Assembly: GCA_028554795.2 (NCBI GenBank)
Contig: CM068839.1
Location: forward strand, 39,151,006 to 39,215,005
Source of the DNA: Sinohyriopsis cumingii
Lineage: Eukaryota > Mollusca > Bivalvia > Unionida > Unionidae
Reading direction: 5' to 3'
DNA length: 64,000 nt
Shown here: positions 12,060-23,480 of the stretch, one piece after another
How positions within the stretch are numbered: position 1 is the stretch's first letter
How the letters are laid out: each line of letters starts with the position of its first letter
Made by a program: the position numbers and the translations under genes
Notes under the pieces: generated by a model
What the model was told of the DNA's origin: nothing
Seen by the model: the letters and a program-made list of their open reading frames with translations, nothing else
The model's database searches: none

Positions 12060-12740
12060 TATCATGTTATGTTGTATGTCTGTACATCTGTCTTTATTTT
12101 GTTTCTGCATAATAATATGTATTTTGTATTATTTGTCATGACCACACTTTGTAAGTATCAGTGCATCTGAGGTTTTTAATAAGTCTATTGACTTTGGACT
12201 TTAAAGGTCAGAGGTCAGGGTGATATACAGTGAAGAAATGTAAGCTGTTTCCACATAATAACCTGTTTTGTATATCAAATATGTTTACCAAAGTTTGTAA
12301 ATGGTTTGCATTACATTTAAATAAGAAAGTTAGCTTTTTGATGAGGTCAAACGTCATGGTCAAGTGACACCAAGAAAAGGTTTGGTTTCTGCATAGTAAC
12401 TTGGTTTTTTATATTTACTTTGATGAAACTTTGTGAATGCCTTGTAGCTGACACAAGGAAAAGGCTTATTTATCTTTAAGTTAAAAGGTCAAAGGTCAAG
12501 GTCACATGGATTCCAAGAAGAAAATCAGCTTCCACAAAATCACTCAATTGCTATGCCTCAAACCATAGCCAAGACAAGCTTTGTGTGTGACTTGCATCTG
12601 AGACAAGAAAGGCACCTAATAATTGTTTAGCCAATAGGTCAAAAGTTGAGGTCATTGAGTCTTAAAGAAGAAAAATGGTTTGCACAAAATAACTTGAGTC
12701 AAATCATGAGACTCAGAATCAACATCGCTAAAGGGAAAAT
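12060..12740. repeat. Degenerate ~140-150-bp repeat with AGGTCA direct repeats
   Basis: Four diverged units are present. Each has a GGTTTCTGCATAGTAACTTG-like part, an ACTTTGTGAATG-like part and an AGGTCA cluster. The clusters lie near 12,205 (AGGTCAGAGGTCA), 12,345, 12,486 (AGGTCAAAGGTCAAGGTCA) and 12,636. Spacing is about 138-150 bp. The cores match nuclear-receptor DR1 half sites, but they recur as part of the repeat, so repeat ancestry is the simpler explanation. Confidence 0.65.
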
Positions 12741-13059
12741 GCCAATCTTATTGATAAGACCATGACATCCATAAGTATAGCAAATGTTGTGAAGCAGCTG
12801 TCAAAGTGCATACTGATGTCCTTTACCAATGAAATAGCTTGTAGTTCAAAGGACTACATATCATAGTACCTGGTTATCTGACCAGTGAGTTTAACATAAA
12901 AGACAGTTAATGTATAATATTACTCCATGTATTTACTGCATAATAGTTACTTTTTGACATATGGTATGCATATGTTATTCCATACCATTACCAGTGCTCT
13001 TGTAAAACAAAATTAGGCCCTACTTTATCCCTACTATTATTTAGTAACACAATTTATCC

Positions 13060-13115
13060 TTCTAGACTATGGATTTAGCACATTATCAGCTTAGATCCAT
13101 GGATTTATCACATTA
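13060..13115. repeat. Left remnant of the 30-bp minisatellite
   Basis: Two units with the same core as the large array right of the transposon (ATGGATTTATCACATTA, TCAGCTTAGATCC). They show that the transposon inserted inside the array. Confidence 0.85.
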
Positions 13116-13230
13116 CACTGGACAACAAATTTTTACAAAAGTCATGTTACTGAAATAAAATTAGTCAATTCTTATCAATTTTTATGTGCTGAACACGAAT
13201 ATGACAGTCAAATTGCAAAATTGGCTCTAG
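13116..13230. repeat. Left terminal inverted repeat of the CACTA-like element
   Basis: CACTGGACAAC starts the element, and the inner matching block GAACACGAATAT lies near 13,190. It pairs with about 15,402-15,515. Confidence 0.75.
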
Positions 13231-13332
13231 TTTTTTTGTAATCTGCAAGAAATTAATGTTTACATAACGAAATGCATTCCAATAGTAAAAGGTCAACTGT
13301 AATAGCCTACCTATAAAAAATCAAGTCATTGA

Positions 13333-15021
13333 CTACATCTTAGATTTCTTCGCCTGTCTCTTGTACAGCTGTTCGGGAGCATCTCTGAGGAGTGTCCAGC
13401 AGTAGTCAGCCAGCATTGTAGTGGACCATTTTCCCTGGTATCTTTGTTCCATTGTTGCGATATCTTGATGAAAACGTTCGCCGTGTTCATCACTAACAAT
13501 ACCACAGTTGCTAGGAAAGAAATCCAAATGGGAATGAAGGAAGTGAATCTTTAGAGACATATTGCAGCCAAGTTTCTTATACTTCATCAACATGTCTTCT
13601 ACTAGTTCTTTATAGTTTTCTGCCCTAACATTTCCGAGGAAGTTTGTAGAAACTAGGCGAAAAGCATTCCATGCTTGTTTCGCGTCACCTTCCAGCAAGT
13701 TGTTGAACCGGTCATCTTTGAAAAGCTCTCGAATCTGAGGACCCACAAATACTCCCTCTTTAATCTTTGCTTCGCTGAGTCGAGGGAATTTTTCATGCAG
13801 GTATCGGAATGCTGGCAAAGTCCGGTCAATGGCTTTCACGAAGTTCTTCATCAAACCTAGTTTGATGTGAAGGGGTGGTAGCAAGATTTTCTGAGCCTCA
13901 ACCAGAGCTGGGTGTTGGATATTCTTCTCTCCAATGGCTACATTCTGCCTGTGAGTCCATTCCTTCCTCATGTAGTGCATTTCCCTTGCACGGCTATCCC
14001 ACTCGCATAAGAAACACATGTATTTTGTATATCCTTGCTGCAGTCCCATTAAAAGGGCAACTACCTTCAAATCACCACAGAGGTGCCAGCTGTACTTGTT
14101 ATACTCAATGGAATTCAGTAGCTGCCTTAAGTTATCGTATGTCTCTTTCATGTGGACAGCATACGCTACTGGAATAGATGGAAGAATGTTTCCATTGTGC
14201 AAAAGCACAGCCTTGAGACTCAGTTTCGAAGAGTCCACAAATAGTCTCCATTCTTGTGGGTCATGAGTGATTTTTAAAGCATTCATGAGGCCCTCAATAT
14301 CGGAACAGAATATCAGATTACTTTCCTTTCTGAAGAAAGGCTCCAATTGCTGGTGGCGCTTTCGATATGCAGTAATTGTGACATCTTCTTCTAGAAGATT
14401 CCATTGTTGGAGTCTTGATCCTAGCAATTCTGCCTTGTTCTTTGATAAGTCCAAATCACGAATCAGGTCATTTAGTTCTTCCTGTGTTATTCTGTGTGGG
14501 GTTGATGATGCACCACAGTGAAAATCTGGATCACTGCATGCTGATGGACCAGGAGAAGAACAGGTCGACTCACCTTTGTCTTCGTCAGATGAATCAAGAG
14601 AATATTCTGCTGGAGGTTCTGGAATAGGAAGTCCCTCACCATGTGGAACTGGTCTCAATGCAGACGGAATGTTTGGGTAGACTATTCTCGACTTCTTTCG
14701 CTTCGTTATTCCGCCGGAAAGAGGAGGAACCAAGCAGAAGTAACAGTCATTTAGGTGGTTGCTTGGCTCTCTCCACACCATTGGGACTGCAAACGGCATT
14801 GATGACCTTTTGCAATTCAACCACTGTGAAAGCTGTGTTGTACATGTAGCACAGCATATATGCGGAGCCCAAGGCTTGTCTTGGTCACCAACCTTGCATC
14901 CGAAGTAAAGATGATATGCCTTCTTCACTTGATAATTGATACTTTTCTTCTGGTTGGCAAATGTCACTTCCCCACAAATATAGCAAAAATTGTCCGCGGT
15001 ATTAACACACTTTCGAGGCAT
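13333..15021 (-). CDS. Transposase-like protein of the CACTA-like element, 562 aa
   Basis: An intact intronless frame starts MPRKCVNTADNFCYICG. The N-terminal ~130 residues are Cys-rich (CYICG, HICCATC, CYFC), suggesting a zinc-binding DNA-binding region; an acidic linker (SSDEDKGE) follows. The C-terminal half has LFVDSSKLSLKAVLLHNG, LCGDLKVVALL, a CFLCEW pair and LKIHFLHSHLDF followed by SDEHGERFHQD. I recognise this as a multi-copy family found across invertebrates and usually annotated as uncharacterised. The acidic residues in FVDSS, CGDLK and DEHGERF are candidates for an RNase H-type DDE/D triad. The transposase role is inferred from these and from the flanking TIRs. ATG at 15021 lies about 490 bp inside the TIR end, a reasonable promoter distance. 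Confidence 0.75.
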   Translation of the reverse strand: MPRKCVNTADNFCYICGEVTFANQKKSINYQVKKAYHLYFGCKVGDQDKPWAPHICCATCTTQLSQWLNCKRSSMPFAVPMVWREPSNHLNDCYFCLVPPLSGGITKRKKSRIVYPNIPSALRPVPHGEGLPIPEPPAEYSLDSSDEDKGESTCSSPGPSACSDPDFHCGASSTPHRITQEELNDLIRDLDLSKNKAELLGSRLQQWNLLEEDVTITAYRKRHQQLEPFFRKESNLIFCSDIEGLMNALKITHDPQEWRLFVDSSKLSLKAVLLHNGNILPSIPVAYAVHMKETYDNLRQLLNSIEYNKYSWHLCGDLKVVALLMGLQQGYTKYMCFLCEWDSRAREMHYMRKEWTHRQNVAIGEKNIQHPALVEAQKILLPPLHIKLGLMKNFVKAIDRTLPAFRYLHEKFPRLSEAKIKEGVFVGPQIRELFKDDRFNNLLEGDAKQAWNAFRLVSTNFLGNVRAENYKELVEDMLMKYKKLGCNMSLKIHFLHSHLDFFPSNCGIVSDEHGERFHQDIATMEQRYQGKWSTTMLADYCWTLLRDAPEQLYKRQAKKSKM

Positions 15022-15401
15022 TACTGTTCTTTATTGTACGTAAATGGATAAAATAATAAGTTTTATGTAACAGTAGCTTGAACTGTCTCGCACAACGTCT
15101 AAAATATTTTAAATGCTGAACCTATCTGATTGGGCTTTATATAGTACACTGCTTACGTCAGCTTCAGCAGCCGCCTGGCATTAGTATAATAGGCCTACAC
15201 ATGTATAGTACACTGCTGACGTCAACTTACTTCAGCAGCCGCATGGCATTAGTATTGCATTGCATCAGAAAATGATGCAATCAACTGTGGATGATGTGAG
15301 CATGATGGTATTATGCAATGTTACATCATTATTCCGGATGTTGCTGCAGTCCTACTGGAGAAATTTACACAGTGAAACATAGAAAATGAGGTATATGAAT
15401 A

Positions 15402-15515
15402 TCTTCAAAACGAGAGCCAATACAAATTTTTCACGGTTATATTCGTGTTCGGCACACCAAAATACTACAGATTAGGGCCTTTTCAAGTCAGTAATGATTT
15501 CACTGTTGACCAGTG
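15402..15515. repeat. Right terminal inverted repeat of the CACTA-like element
   Basis: The plus-strand end GTTGACCAGTG is followed by the TTA target duplication. The inner block ATATTCGTGTTC is the complement of the left one. Confidence 0.75.
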
Positions 15516-17868
15516 TTATCAGCTTAGACCCATGAATTCATCACATTATCAGTTTAGATCCATGGATTTATCACATTATCAGTTTAGATCCATGTATTTA
15601 TCACAATATCAGCTTAGATCCATGGATTTATCACATTATCAGTTTAGACCCATGGATTTATCACATTATCAGTTTAGACCCATGAATTTCTCACATTATC
15701 AGCTTAGATCCATGGATTTACCACATTATCAGTTTAGATCCATGGATTTATCACATTATCAGTTTAGACCCATGGATTTATCACATTATCAGCTTAGATC
15801 CATGGATTTATCACATTATCAGTTTAGATCCATGTATTTATCACAATATCAGCTTAGATCCATGGATTTATGACATTATCAGTTTAGACCCATGGATTTA
15901 TCACATTATCAGTTTAGACCCATGAATTTCTCACATTATCAGCTTAGACCCATGGATTTCTCACATTATCAGCTTAGATCCATAGATCTAGCACATTATC
16001 AGCTTAGAGCCATGGATTTATCACATATTAGTTTAGACCCATGGATTTAGCACATTATCAGCTTAGAGCCATGGATTTATCACATATTAGTTTAGACCCA
16101 TGGATTTAGCACATTATCAGCTTAGATCCATGGATTTAGCACATATTAGTTTAGATCCATGGATTTAGCACATTATCAGCTTAGAGCCATGGATTTATCA
16201 CATATTAGTTTAGACCCATGGATTTAGCACATTATCAGCTTAGATCCATGGATTTATCACATTATCAGTTTAGACCCATGAATTCATCACATTATCAGTT
16301 TAGATCCATGGATTTATCACATTATCAGTTTAGATCCATGTATTTATCACAATATCAGCTTAGATCCATGGATTTATGACATTATCAGTTTAGACCCATG
16401 GATTTATCACATTATCAGTTTAGACCCATGAATTTCTCACATTATCAGCTTAGATCCATGGATTTATCACATTATCAGTTTAGATCCATGGATTTATCAC
16501 ATTATCAGTTTAGACCCATGGATATATCACATTATCAGCTTAGATCCATGGATTTATCACATTATCAGTTTAGATCCATGTATTTATCACAATATCAGCT
16601 TAGATCCATGGATTTATGACATTATCAGTTTAGACCCATGGATTTATCACATTATCAGTTTAGACCCATGAATTTCTCACATTATCAGCTTAGATCCATG
16701 GATTTATCACATTATCAGTTTAGATCCATGGATTTATCACATTATCAGTTTAGACCCATGGATTTATCACATTATCAGCTTAGATCCATGGATTTATCAC
16801 ATTATCAGTTTAGACCCATGGATTTATCACATATTAGTTTAGACCCATGGATTTATCACATATTAGTTTAGACCCATGGATTTAGCACATTATCAGCTTA
16901 GAGCCATGGATTTATCACATATTAGTTTAGATCCATGGATTTAGCACATATTAGTTTAGATCCATGGATTTAGCACATTATCAGCTTAGATCCATGGATT
17001 TATCACATTATCAGCTTAGATCCATGGATTTAGCACATTATCAGCTTAGAACTATGGATTTAGCACATTATCAGTTAGATCCATGGATTTATCACATATT
17101 AGTTTAGACCCATGGATTTAGCACATTATCAGCTTAGAGCTATGGATTTATCACATATTAGTTTAGATCCATGGATTTAGCACATTATCAGCTTAGAGCC
17201 ATGGATTTATCACATATTAGTTTAGACCCATGGATTTAGCACATTATCAGCTTAGACCCATGAATTTCTCACATTATCAGTTTAGATCCATGGATTTATC
17301 ACATTATCAGTTTAGACCCATGGGTTTATCACATTATCAGTTTAGACCCATGGATTTATCACATTATCAGCTTAGATCCATGGATTTATCACATTATCAG
17401 TTTAGACCCATGGATTTATCACATATTAGTTTAGATCCATGGACTTAGCACATATTAGTTTAGATCCATGGATTTAGCACATTATTAGCTTAGATCCATG
17501 GATTTAGCACATTATCAGCTTAGATCCATGGATTTAGCACATTATCAGCTTTGACCCATGGATTTAGCACATTATCAGCTTAGACCCATGGATTTATCAC
17601 ATATTAGTTTAGACCCATGGATTTAGCACATTATCAGCTTAGAGCCATGGATTTATCACATATTAGTTTAGATCCATGGATTTAGCACATTATCAGCTTA
17701 GAGCCATGGATTTATCACATATTAGTTTAGATCCATGGATTTAGCACATTATCAGCTTAGATCCATGGATTTAGCACATTATCAGCTTAGATCCATGGAT
17801 TTAGCACATATTAGTTTAGACCCATGGATTTATCACATTATCAGCTTAGAGCCATGGATTTATCACAG
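15516..17868. repeat. 30-bp minisatellite, about eighty copies
   Basis: The core is ATCCATGGATTTATCACATT followed by ATCAGCTTAG. Variants are AGACCC/AGATCC, CAGTTTAG/CAGCTTAG and a 29-bp form lacking a base (CACATATTAG). Blocks of six to twelve units recur as higher-order repeats, for example 15,520-15,870 against 16,270-16,800. Thirty is a multiple of three, so part of it reads open as a ten-residue repeat (MDLSHYQFRP); this is not evidence of coding. The array stops about 35 bp before a hemicentin acceptor. Confidence 0.93.
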
Positions 17869-17899
17869 AAGAAAAACATTGATTAAACTTTTCTTGCAG

Positions 17900-18022
17900 A
17901 TATAAATGAATGTGAGGAACATAAGGATGTGTGTGCTTACAAATGTCAAAATACTGCAGGTGGATTTGATTGTGTTTGTCCCCCTGGACAAGTTCTCCTG
18001 TTTGACCGGAAGTCTTGTGCTG
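17900..18022 (+). CDS. HMCN1: Hemicentin exon: cbEGF module 4
   Basis: The acceptor is TTTTCTTGCAG and the donor GCTG|GTACAT. The exon is 123 nt, phase 1 to phase 1. Its 41 residues start DINEC, have six cysteines and contain CPPGQ, as in the matching vertebrate module. The intron before it is about 11 kb and carries three large arrays and a DNA transposon. The 30-bp array ends only about 35 bp before this acceptor, leaving a short normal pyrimidine tract. Confidence 0.88.
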
Positions 18023-18489
18023 GTACATTACCCCTCATTTTCTTTCTTTGCTAACTGACACTGAATAAGTAGTGACAAAAGTCTGTAAGAAATATTTTAA
18101 TATGATCTATAATGATCTAAAAAATTAAATATAAATCAAGGGCAAGTAGACATAATAAATATTAAATAATTTGTTGACCTAAGCTTGATAATTTTAAAAG
18201 ACATAAAAATATGTATGCAAGTTCATCTTTTTAAATCAGTCAGATAAAATAATCCAATGAAATAAATTCTATCCTAAGCGTTATTTTTGACATATAAAAA
18301 AAAGTCCAGTAATAAAAGGATTTTAATAATGCCATCTTGAATATGGATATTCACTTTGAGAGTGAAATTAAATTGAAATAAAATTTCTTATATGAGAAGT
18401 AGATGGAACTATTAATGTGTGAGTAAAATTTATAAAATAATTGTAATTGATAAAGCAAGCTAAATTTTAATTTTTTTCTCCAATTTTAG
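18023..18489 (+). other. Short intron, unique sequence
   Basis: The intron between the cbEGF 4 and linker exons is the only hemicentin intron in the window without an array or transposon. It is AT-rich and ends in a normal pyrimidine tract. Confidence 0.7.
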
Positions 18490-18672
18490 GGCTGGAATTC
18501 TTGGAGCCTAGCCGAGTAATTTCCACAAATGAAGTCAACTTTTCCCCACGCCTTCGAAATCCTAGATCTCTGTCAGACAGTTTTCTGCACATTAATTATA
18601 TGTCCACTAGTAATGGTCAAAAATGGTGTCCTCTGGGATTCCAGTATAACTCTAAAATTCATAGCTGTATAG
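18490..18672 (+). CDS. HMCN1: Hemicentin exon: non-EGF linker
   Basis: The acceptor is CCAATTTTAG and the donor ATAG|GTATGT. The 183-nt exon (61 residues) runs phase 1 to phase 1. It begins G-L-E and has only two cysteines, in a C-P-x-G-(x)n-C context near its end. Known: human hemicentin has a low-conservation linker at exactly this place, also starting G-L-E and ending with a C-P-E-G segment before the next DIDEC module. The sequence is otherwise Ser/Asn/Arg-rich with no recognisable domain. Its presence argues for hemicentin rather than a fibulin. Confidence 0.82.
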
Positions 18673-19214
18673 GTATGTAATGCACCAGCACATGATTTCT
18701 GTTTATTCTCCACACCCACCCCACCCTCATCCCCCTTTTGTAAAATGAAGCATACATATTAATATAAAAATATTATATAAATACAGTGAATAAATATATA
18801 AATTTGGGTGAGCAACTCTTTTAGACAACCATTTGAAGCTGTGTTTTTTCCCAGATGACTGAGCAAACATCTGTTGTCTATTGTTTAACCCGGATTGAGC
18901 AATAATTGTATAGAGAATGTATTAAAGACAAAGGTAAAGAAGACCTAATGGCAACATTGTTGATCCTTCAGTAATATAATATACAAGCCCCAATTATGAG
19001 AATCTGCTGTAAAGGAAGCAGTCATGGAGATGCCTAGTTCAGCAGTTCTTATTGTTTCTATGTTGAAAAAACACAGCAAAGCACTGATAATGTCATAATG
19101 ATACGTGTATGTTCTCACCCTGCTTTCATTGTAGCAAGTCAATTCATTCATTTGTCTAAGGAGCTAATTTGTATTGTCTTTTGTATGTCTTGGTCTCTTA
19201 AGAAGTTACTATCA
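18673..19214 (+). other. Intron, unique sequence
   Basis: Intronic sequence between the linker-exon donor and the 42-bp array. I see nothing else in it. Confidence 0.55.
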
Positions 19215-20275
19215 TTTTCTGGGTGAGTTAATTCTATAGTCACAGTAAAGGAGGTTCATGTTTCTAGATGAGTTAATTCTATAGTCACTGTAAAGGTTCT
19301 TTTATTTGGGTGAGTTAAGTCTATAATTATTGTACGGGTTCCTTTACATGGGTGAGTTAATTCCATAATCAGCATAAAGGATCCTATTTCAGAGTGAGTT
19401 AATTCCATAGTAACTGAAAGGGCTACTTTTCTGGGTGAGTTAATTCTGTAGTGACTGTAAAGGTTCCTATTTCTGAGTGACTTGATTCCATAGTCACTAT
19501 AAAGGTTTATGCTTCTGTGTGACTTGATTCCATAGTCATGGTAAAGGTTCCTATTTCTGGATGACTTGATTCCATAGTCACTGTAAAGGTTCATGTTTCT
19601 GGGTGACTTGATTCCTTAGTCACTGTAAAGGTTCATGTTTCTGAATGACTTGATTCCATAGTCACTGTAAAGGTTCCTGTTTCTGGGTGACTTGATTCCA
19701 TAGTCACTGTAAAGGTTCATGTTTCTGGGTGACTTGATTCCTTAGTCACTGTAAAGGTTCATGTTTCTGAATGACTTGATTCCATAGTCACTGTAAAGGT
19801 TCCTGTTTCTGGGTGACTTGATTCCATAGTCACTGTAAAGGTTCACGTTTCTGGGTGACTTGATTCCATAGTCACTGTAAAGGTTCATGTTTCTGAATGA
19901 CTTGATTCCATAGTCACTGTAAAGGTTCCTGTTTCTGGGTGACTTGATTCCATAGTCACTGTAAAGGTTTCAGTTTCTGAGTGACTTGATTCCATAGTCA
20001 CTATAAAGGTTTATGTTTCTGTGTGACTTGATTCCATAGTCATGGTAAAGGTTCCTATTTCTGGATGACTTGATTCCATAGTCACTGTAAAGGTTCACGT
20101 TTCTGGGTGACTTGATTCCATAGTCACTGTAAAGGTTCATGTTTCTGGGTGACTTGATTCCATAGTCACTGTAAAGGTTCCTGTTTCTGGGTGACTTGAT
20201 TCCATAGTCACTGTAAAGGTTTCGGTTTCTGAGTGACTTGATTTCATAGTTACTATAAAGGTTCCTGTTGGTGCT
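19215..20275. repeat. 42-bp minisatellite, about twenty-five copies
   Basis: The core is GGGTGACTTGATTCCATAGT followed by CACTGTAAAGGTTCATGTTTCT, period 42 bp. The first few units carry GGGTGAGTTAATTC, which resembles a 5' splice site; later units have GGGTGACTTG and have lost it. Forty-two is a multiple of three, so minus-strand frames stay open. Confidence 0.92.
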
Positions 20276-20689
20276 ATATTGAATTTCAATTATTAAAGCC
20301 TTAACACCAAGCTAAAAGTGCCACTGTCAGATCATGTCATCTGCTGTAATCCTTCTACTTCGATTGCTTCCTTTGTTTGTCAAGTTAATCCATTCATGTC
20401 ATGAGTGAATAAAGCATTTTTCTTTTGTCTCTAAATAAATTTATTTTGTTTTGGGATAAATTAAATGTCTTTTGATTTTATTAGTACATACATTTTCCAT
20501 ATTTGCCCAAGACCTGAGCAGAACCACAGTGGTTGTTGTTCCATCTAAAACCAATATGTCAACATCAAGATATGAATATTTTTTTATGATGGTTGAATAA
20601 CTTTACTGCTGTATAAAATATTTTGAAGTGAATGTCACATTAGTGTTTTTATGACAAAATTTGTTTATGCAAATATGAAAAAATTATTA
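20276..20689 (+). other. Intron, unique sequence
   Basis: AT-rich intron between an array and a degenerate repeat. I see no feature in it. Confidence 0.5.
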
Positions 20690-20915
20690 TGAACTATCTG
20701 GATTTTTTTATAACAAAAATTTGTATGAACCATTTTGTTTTGTTAAGACCAATATGAAAAAGTTATATGAACCATTTGGAATTCGTAAATACCAGTATGA
20801 AAAGTTATTTGAACCATTGTATTTGTTGATACCAGGATAAAAATGAATGAACCATACAACCATGCAAATACATGTCAGAAAAGTTATCTAAGCCATTGGA
20901 TTTGTATATACCAGT
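20690..20915. repeat. Degenerate ~60-bp repeat split by a LINE
   Basis: Units contain GAACCATTTGGAATT.GT, ATACCAGTATGAAAA and GTTAT. A further unit (GAACTATTTGGATTTGTTAA, TACCAAGTATGAAAAA) lies at about 23,166-23,215, so the LINE between them inserted in this array. Confidence 0.65.
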
Positions 20916-23164
20916 ATAATAAGACTTTATTTAGAGAAGGTAACTCAGTTAGTTACAGAACTAATCTACCTTGAGGCCTTCTATCTGTTATGTACAATAT
21001 TTTCAGTATATACAACATGATGTGAAGAGTCTGGCTTGACACTAAATAATTAAGTAATTTTAAAATTCAAAGTATCAAGCCTGGATCACATGCACAGGCA
21101 TCTTTGAAAACATAAACATATATAAAACATAAAATATCATCCTGCATTGAAAAATTAAACTTTGAAAATGATGGAAAATTACAAAAAATCATGTGGTATT
21201 TTTTGTACTAGAACTGTTCAATTTTCTAAAGATTTCATCCATTTAAGACATTAACTATGAAAAAAAAAATGCTAGGAACCTGCCTTATGTCACTGGGAAT
21301 GTTGTTCTATACCAGTGGACCAGTATATTGAAAAGATTTTTTAAATAATTCCTTCTTTGGCTTTGGTATGATGTAATTTTTACTTCTTATGAACCTTAAA
21401 TTTGGAGTACCATCAGGATCTCTTTGGTGTAAGATATTGCTTAGATAGACAGGAATGTCTTTTCTGGATACTTTATACATCAATTTGGCCTTTCAAAGAA
21501 ATATTCTTTCACGTATTGTTAAAACCTTTATAGTATTCATTGTGTCCTGAAAATTGTATATACATTGATCTAGAATTAAATGGCAAGCCCTCTTTTGGAG
21601 TCTTAAAAGTGTTGTTATGTTTGAATCAGAGGTATTACCCCATTACATTACAATTGTCCAGATATGGCTTAATATAACTTTTATAAAAGATGACCCTATA
21701 CTGAAGAGGAATGTATGCTTTGATTTTCCATAGTGACCAAAGATAAGAATTAACCTTTTTTGAAGCATGTTTAATGTGAATAGACCAAGTAAGATTGTTA
21801 TCTATGAATACACCAAGAATTTTATCATGAGGTATATTAAGGCTCACATTGTCAAATAGAACCTGGAGTTTGTTGCTATCTAGCCTTGCTCATTTTCATT
21901 GCATTGTAACTAGTAGGGCTTTAGTTTTTTTCTTCTTCTGTATTTATAATCATAGTGTTTTCCTTGCACCATATACTTTTAGTCTGTTGAGAGCATCTTG
22001 TAAGTTATTTTCAAGTACCATTTTGGTTTTACCCATCTCAGACAGTGTAGTATCATCTGCATAGAGGTCAGATGAACACATTGAAGTTCCAATCTTAAGA
22101 GATAAATTGTTGATAAATAGAATGAATAACAGAGATCCAAGGATAGAGCCCTGTGGTACTCCACAATTAATATTTTTACTTTCAGAAGGTTTACCATTTA
22201 AAGATACTTTTTGCACTCTATCTTTTAAGTAAGAAGTAAAATAGTTTAGGGAGTTTTCAATGCATTGATAGATTTTTAGTTTATAAAAGCAAAATTTCAT
22301 GGTCTACAAGATCAAAATCTTTACGAAAATCAACCATAATAGTGCCTACCATTTCTCCTTGATCTAATGCTTTCAGACATTTATCAATCAAAGATACAAG
22401 TGCAGTTTAACAGGAGTGATTCTGGCGAAAGCCAGACTGATTATCATGAATAAGATTGTAAGTGTTCAAACAGTTGAGAAAAGAATCATGTACGTGTTTC
22501 TTTAGTAATTTGGAGAGACAAGGAAGGATAGAGATGGGTCTGTAGTTATTCACATCATCTTTTGTTCCTGCTTTATGCAATGGTATAACCTTGGCAGTTT
22601 TCCATGTTTGTGGAAATTTATTAGACCTAATGCTTGCATTGCAAATGAAAGCTCTACAATTGCAGGTGAAGCTACCTTTAGTAGCCTTGGTCCAATCATA
22701 TCAAGTCCTGTAGCTTACAAACATCCATTTTTTAAAATATATTTCAACACAAATTCTGGACTCATTTCAGGAATTTCAGACTTTGTGTTGTTTGGAGTTT
22801 TTTAGCACAAGTGTTTGAGTTCCAGATGATCAGATGAAGTTCTGGGTTCTTTAAGTTTATCAGCAATTTGAACAAAAAGTTGTTAAAATATTTGAGATGT
22901 CAAGCTGAATTATCAGTATTAATGCCCTCATGATTGATGGATAAAATTTCAGTTTCACTCTTACATTTGCCTGCACCAAACCATGTAAACACTTTCCAGA
23001 TAGCTTTTGGGTTATTTTGTTTTCATCCAGCACTTTTTTGTAGTGCACTTGTTTGGCTTGGCGTATCAGTTTATTAACATTATTCCTCCAAACTCTATAT
23101 TTAGTTTGATTTCCTATTGAGTTCAGTTGGTCTCTTTGTTTTATTGCTTCTAATGAAAATGCTA
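20916..23164 (-). mobile_element. Decayed non-LTR retrotransposon (LINE) with RT remnants
   Basis: Read right to left, frames encode LINE reverse-transcriptase blocks: an NYRPISIL-type region near 22,540, a SGFR-type block near 22,430, GVPQGSILGSLLFILFINNL, the catalytic YADDTTL near 22,055, and a LGVFIDNNLTW block with a K-A-S-K-K-V-N motif near 21,770. The frame is broken several times. The 3' end at about 20,917 shares GACTTTATTTA and TGAGGCCTTCTA with the LINE at 29.3 kb, so they are one family. It is a dead copy inserted antisense in a hemicentin intron. Confidence 0.8.
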
Positions 23165-23480
23165 TCTTGAACTATTTGGATTTGTTAATACCAAGTATGA
23201 AAAATTTATGTGTTAAATATATTGTGTAATGATGGCTTCAAACACGTAACCTACCTAGACCTTGCACAAAATGTGATAATTTGTTAAGTCCAGTTATAAT
23301 TACTAAATAATCATATGAGTAGCTTTGATCAGCTGTTTATGAGTGTTTAATTGATGGACACATGGAGGATGCACCAGGTCTGTACACAAATCCTAAAGAT
23401 TGATTATACCTAACTATAGGGATAATATCTCTAGTATATAGATAGTATGTGTATATAATAAGCATTATGTTGTATTGTAG

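Larger units (their letters stand above)
13116..15515 (-). mobile_element. CACTA-like DNA transposon with TIRs, 2,400 bp
   Basis: Seen: the left end reads CACTGGACAAC and the right end, reverse complemented, CACTGGTCAAC. About 100 bp further in, both ends share GTGC[TC]GAACACGAATAT and then TTGGCTCT, so imperfect TIRs extend to roughly 110 bp. TTA flanks both sides (13113-13115 and 15516-15518); removing the element and one TTA restores the 30-bp array unit CACATTATCAG. Known: CACTR termini and 3-bp target duplications mark CACTA/EnSpm (CMC) elements. The element holds one long intact gene read right to left. It lies antisense in a hemicentin intron. Confidence 0.85.

Noticed and set aside
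13675-15051. Several plus-strand frames of 60-100 codons
   Set aside because: They overlap the intact minus-strand 562-codon transposase-like gene and have no features of their own.
15445-17448. Plus-strand ten-residue repeat proteins (MDLSHYQFRP)
   Set aside because: They are the reading of a 30-bp array whose period is a multiple of three. The frame is broken wherever 29-bp units occur, and no splice sites support an exon.
20916-23164. A host reverse transcriptase or retron-like gene on the minus strand
   Set aside because: Frames are broken, the block order is that of a LINE, and the 3' end is shared with other copies in the window.
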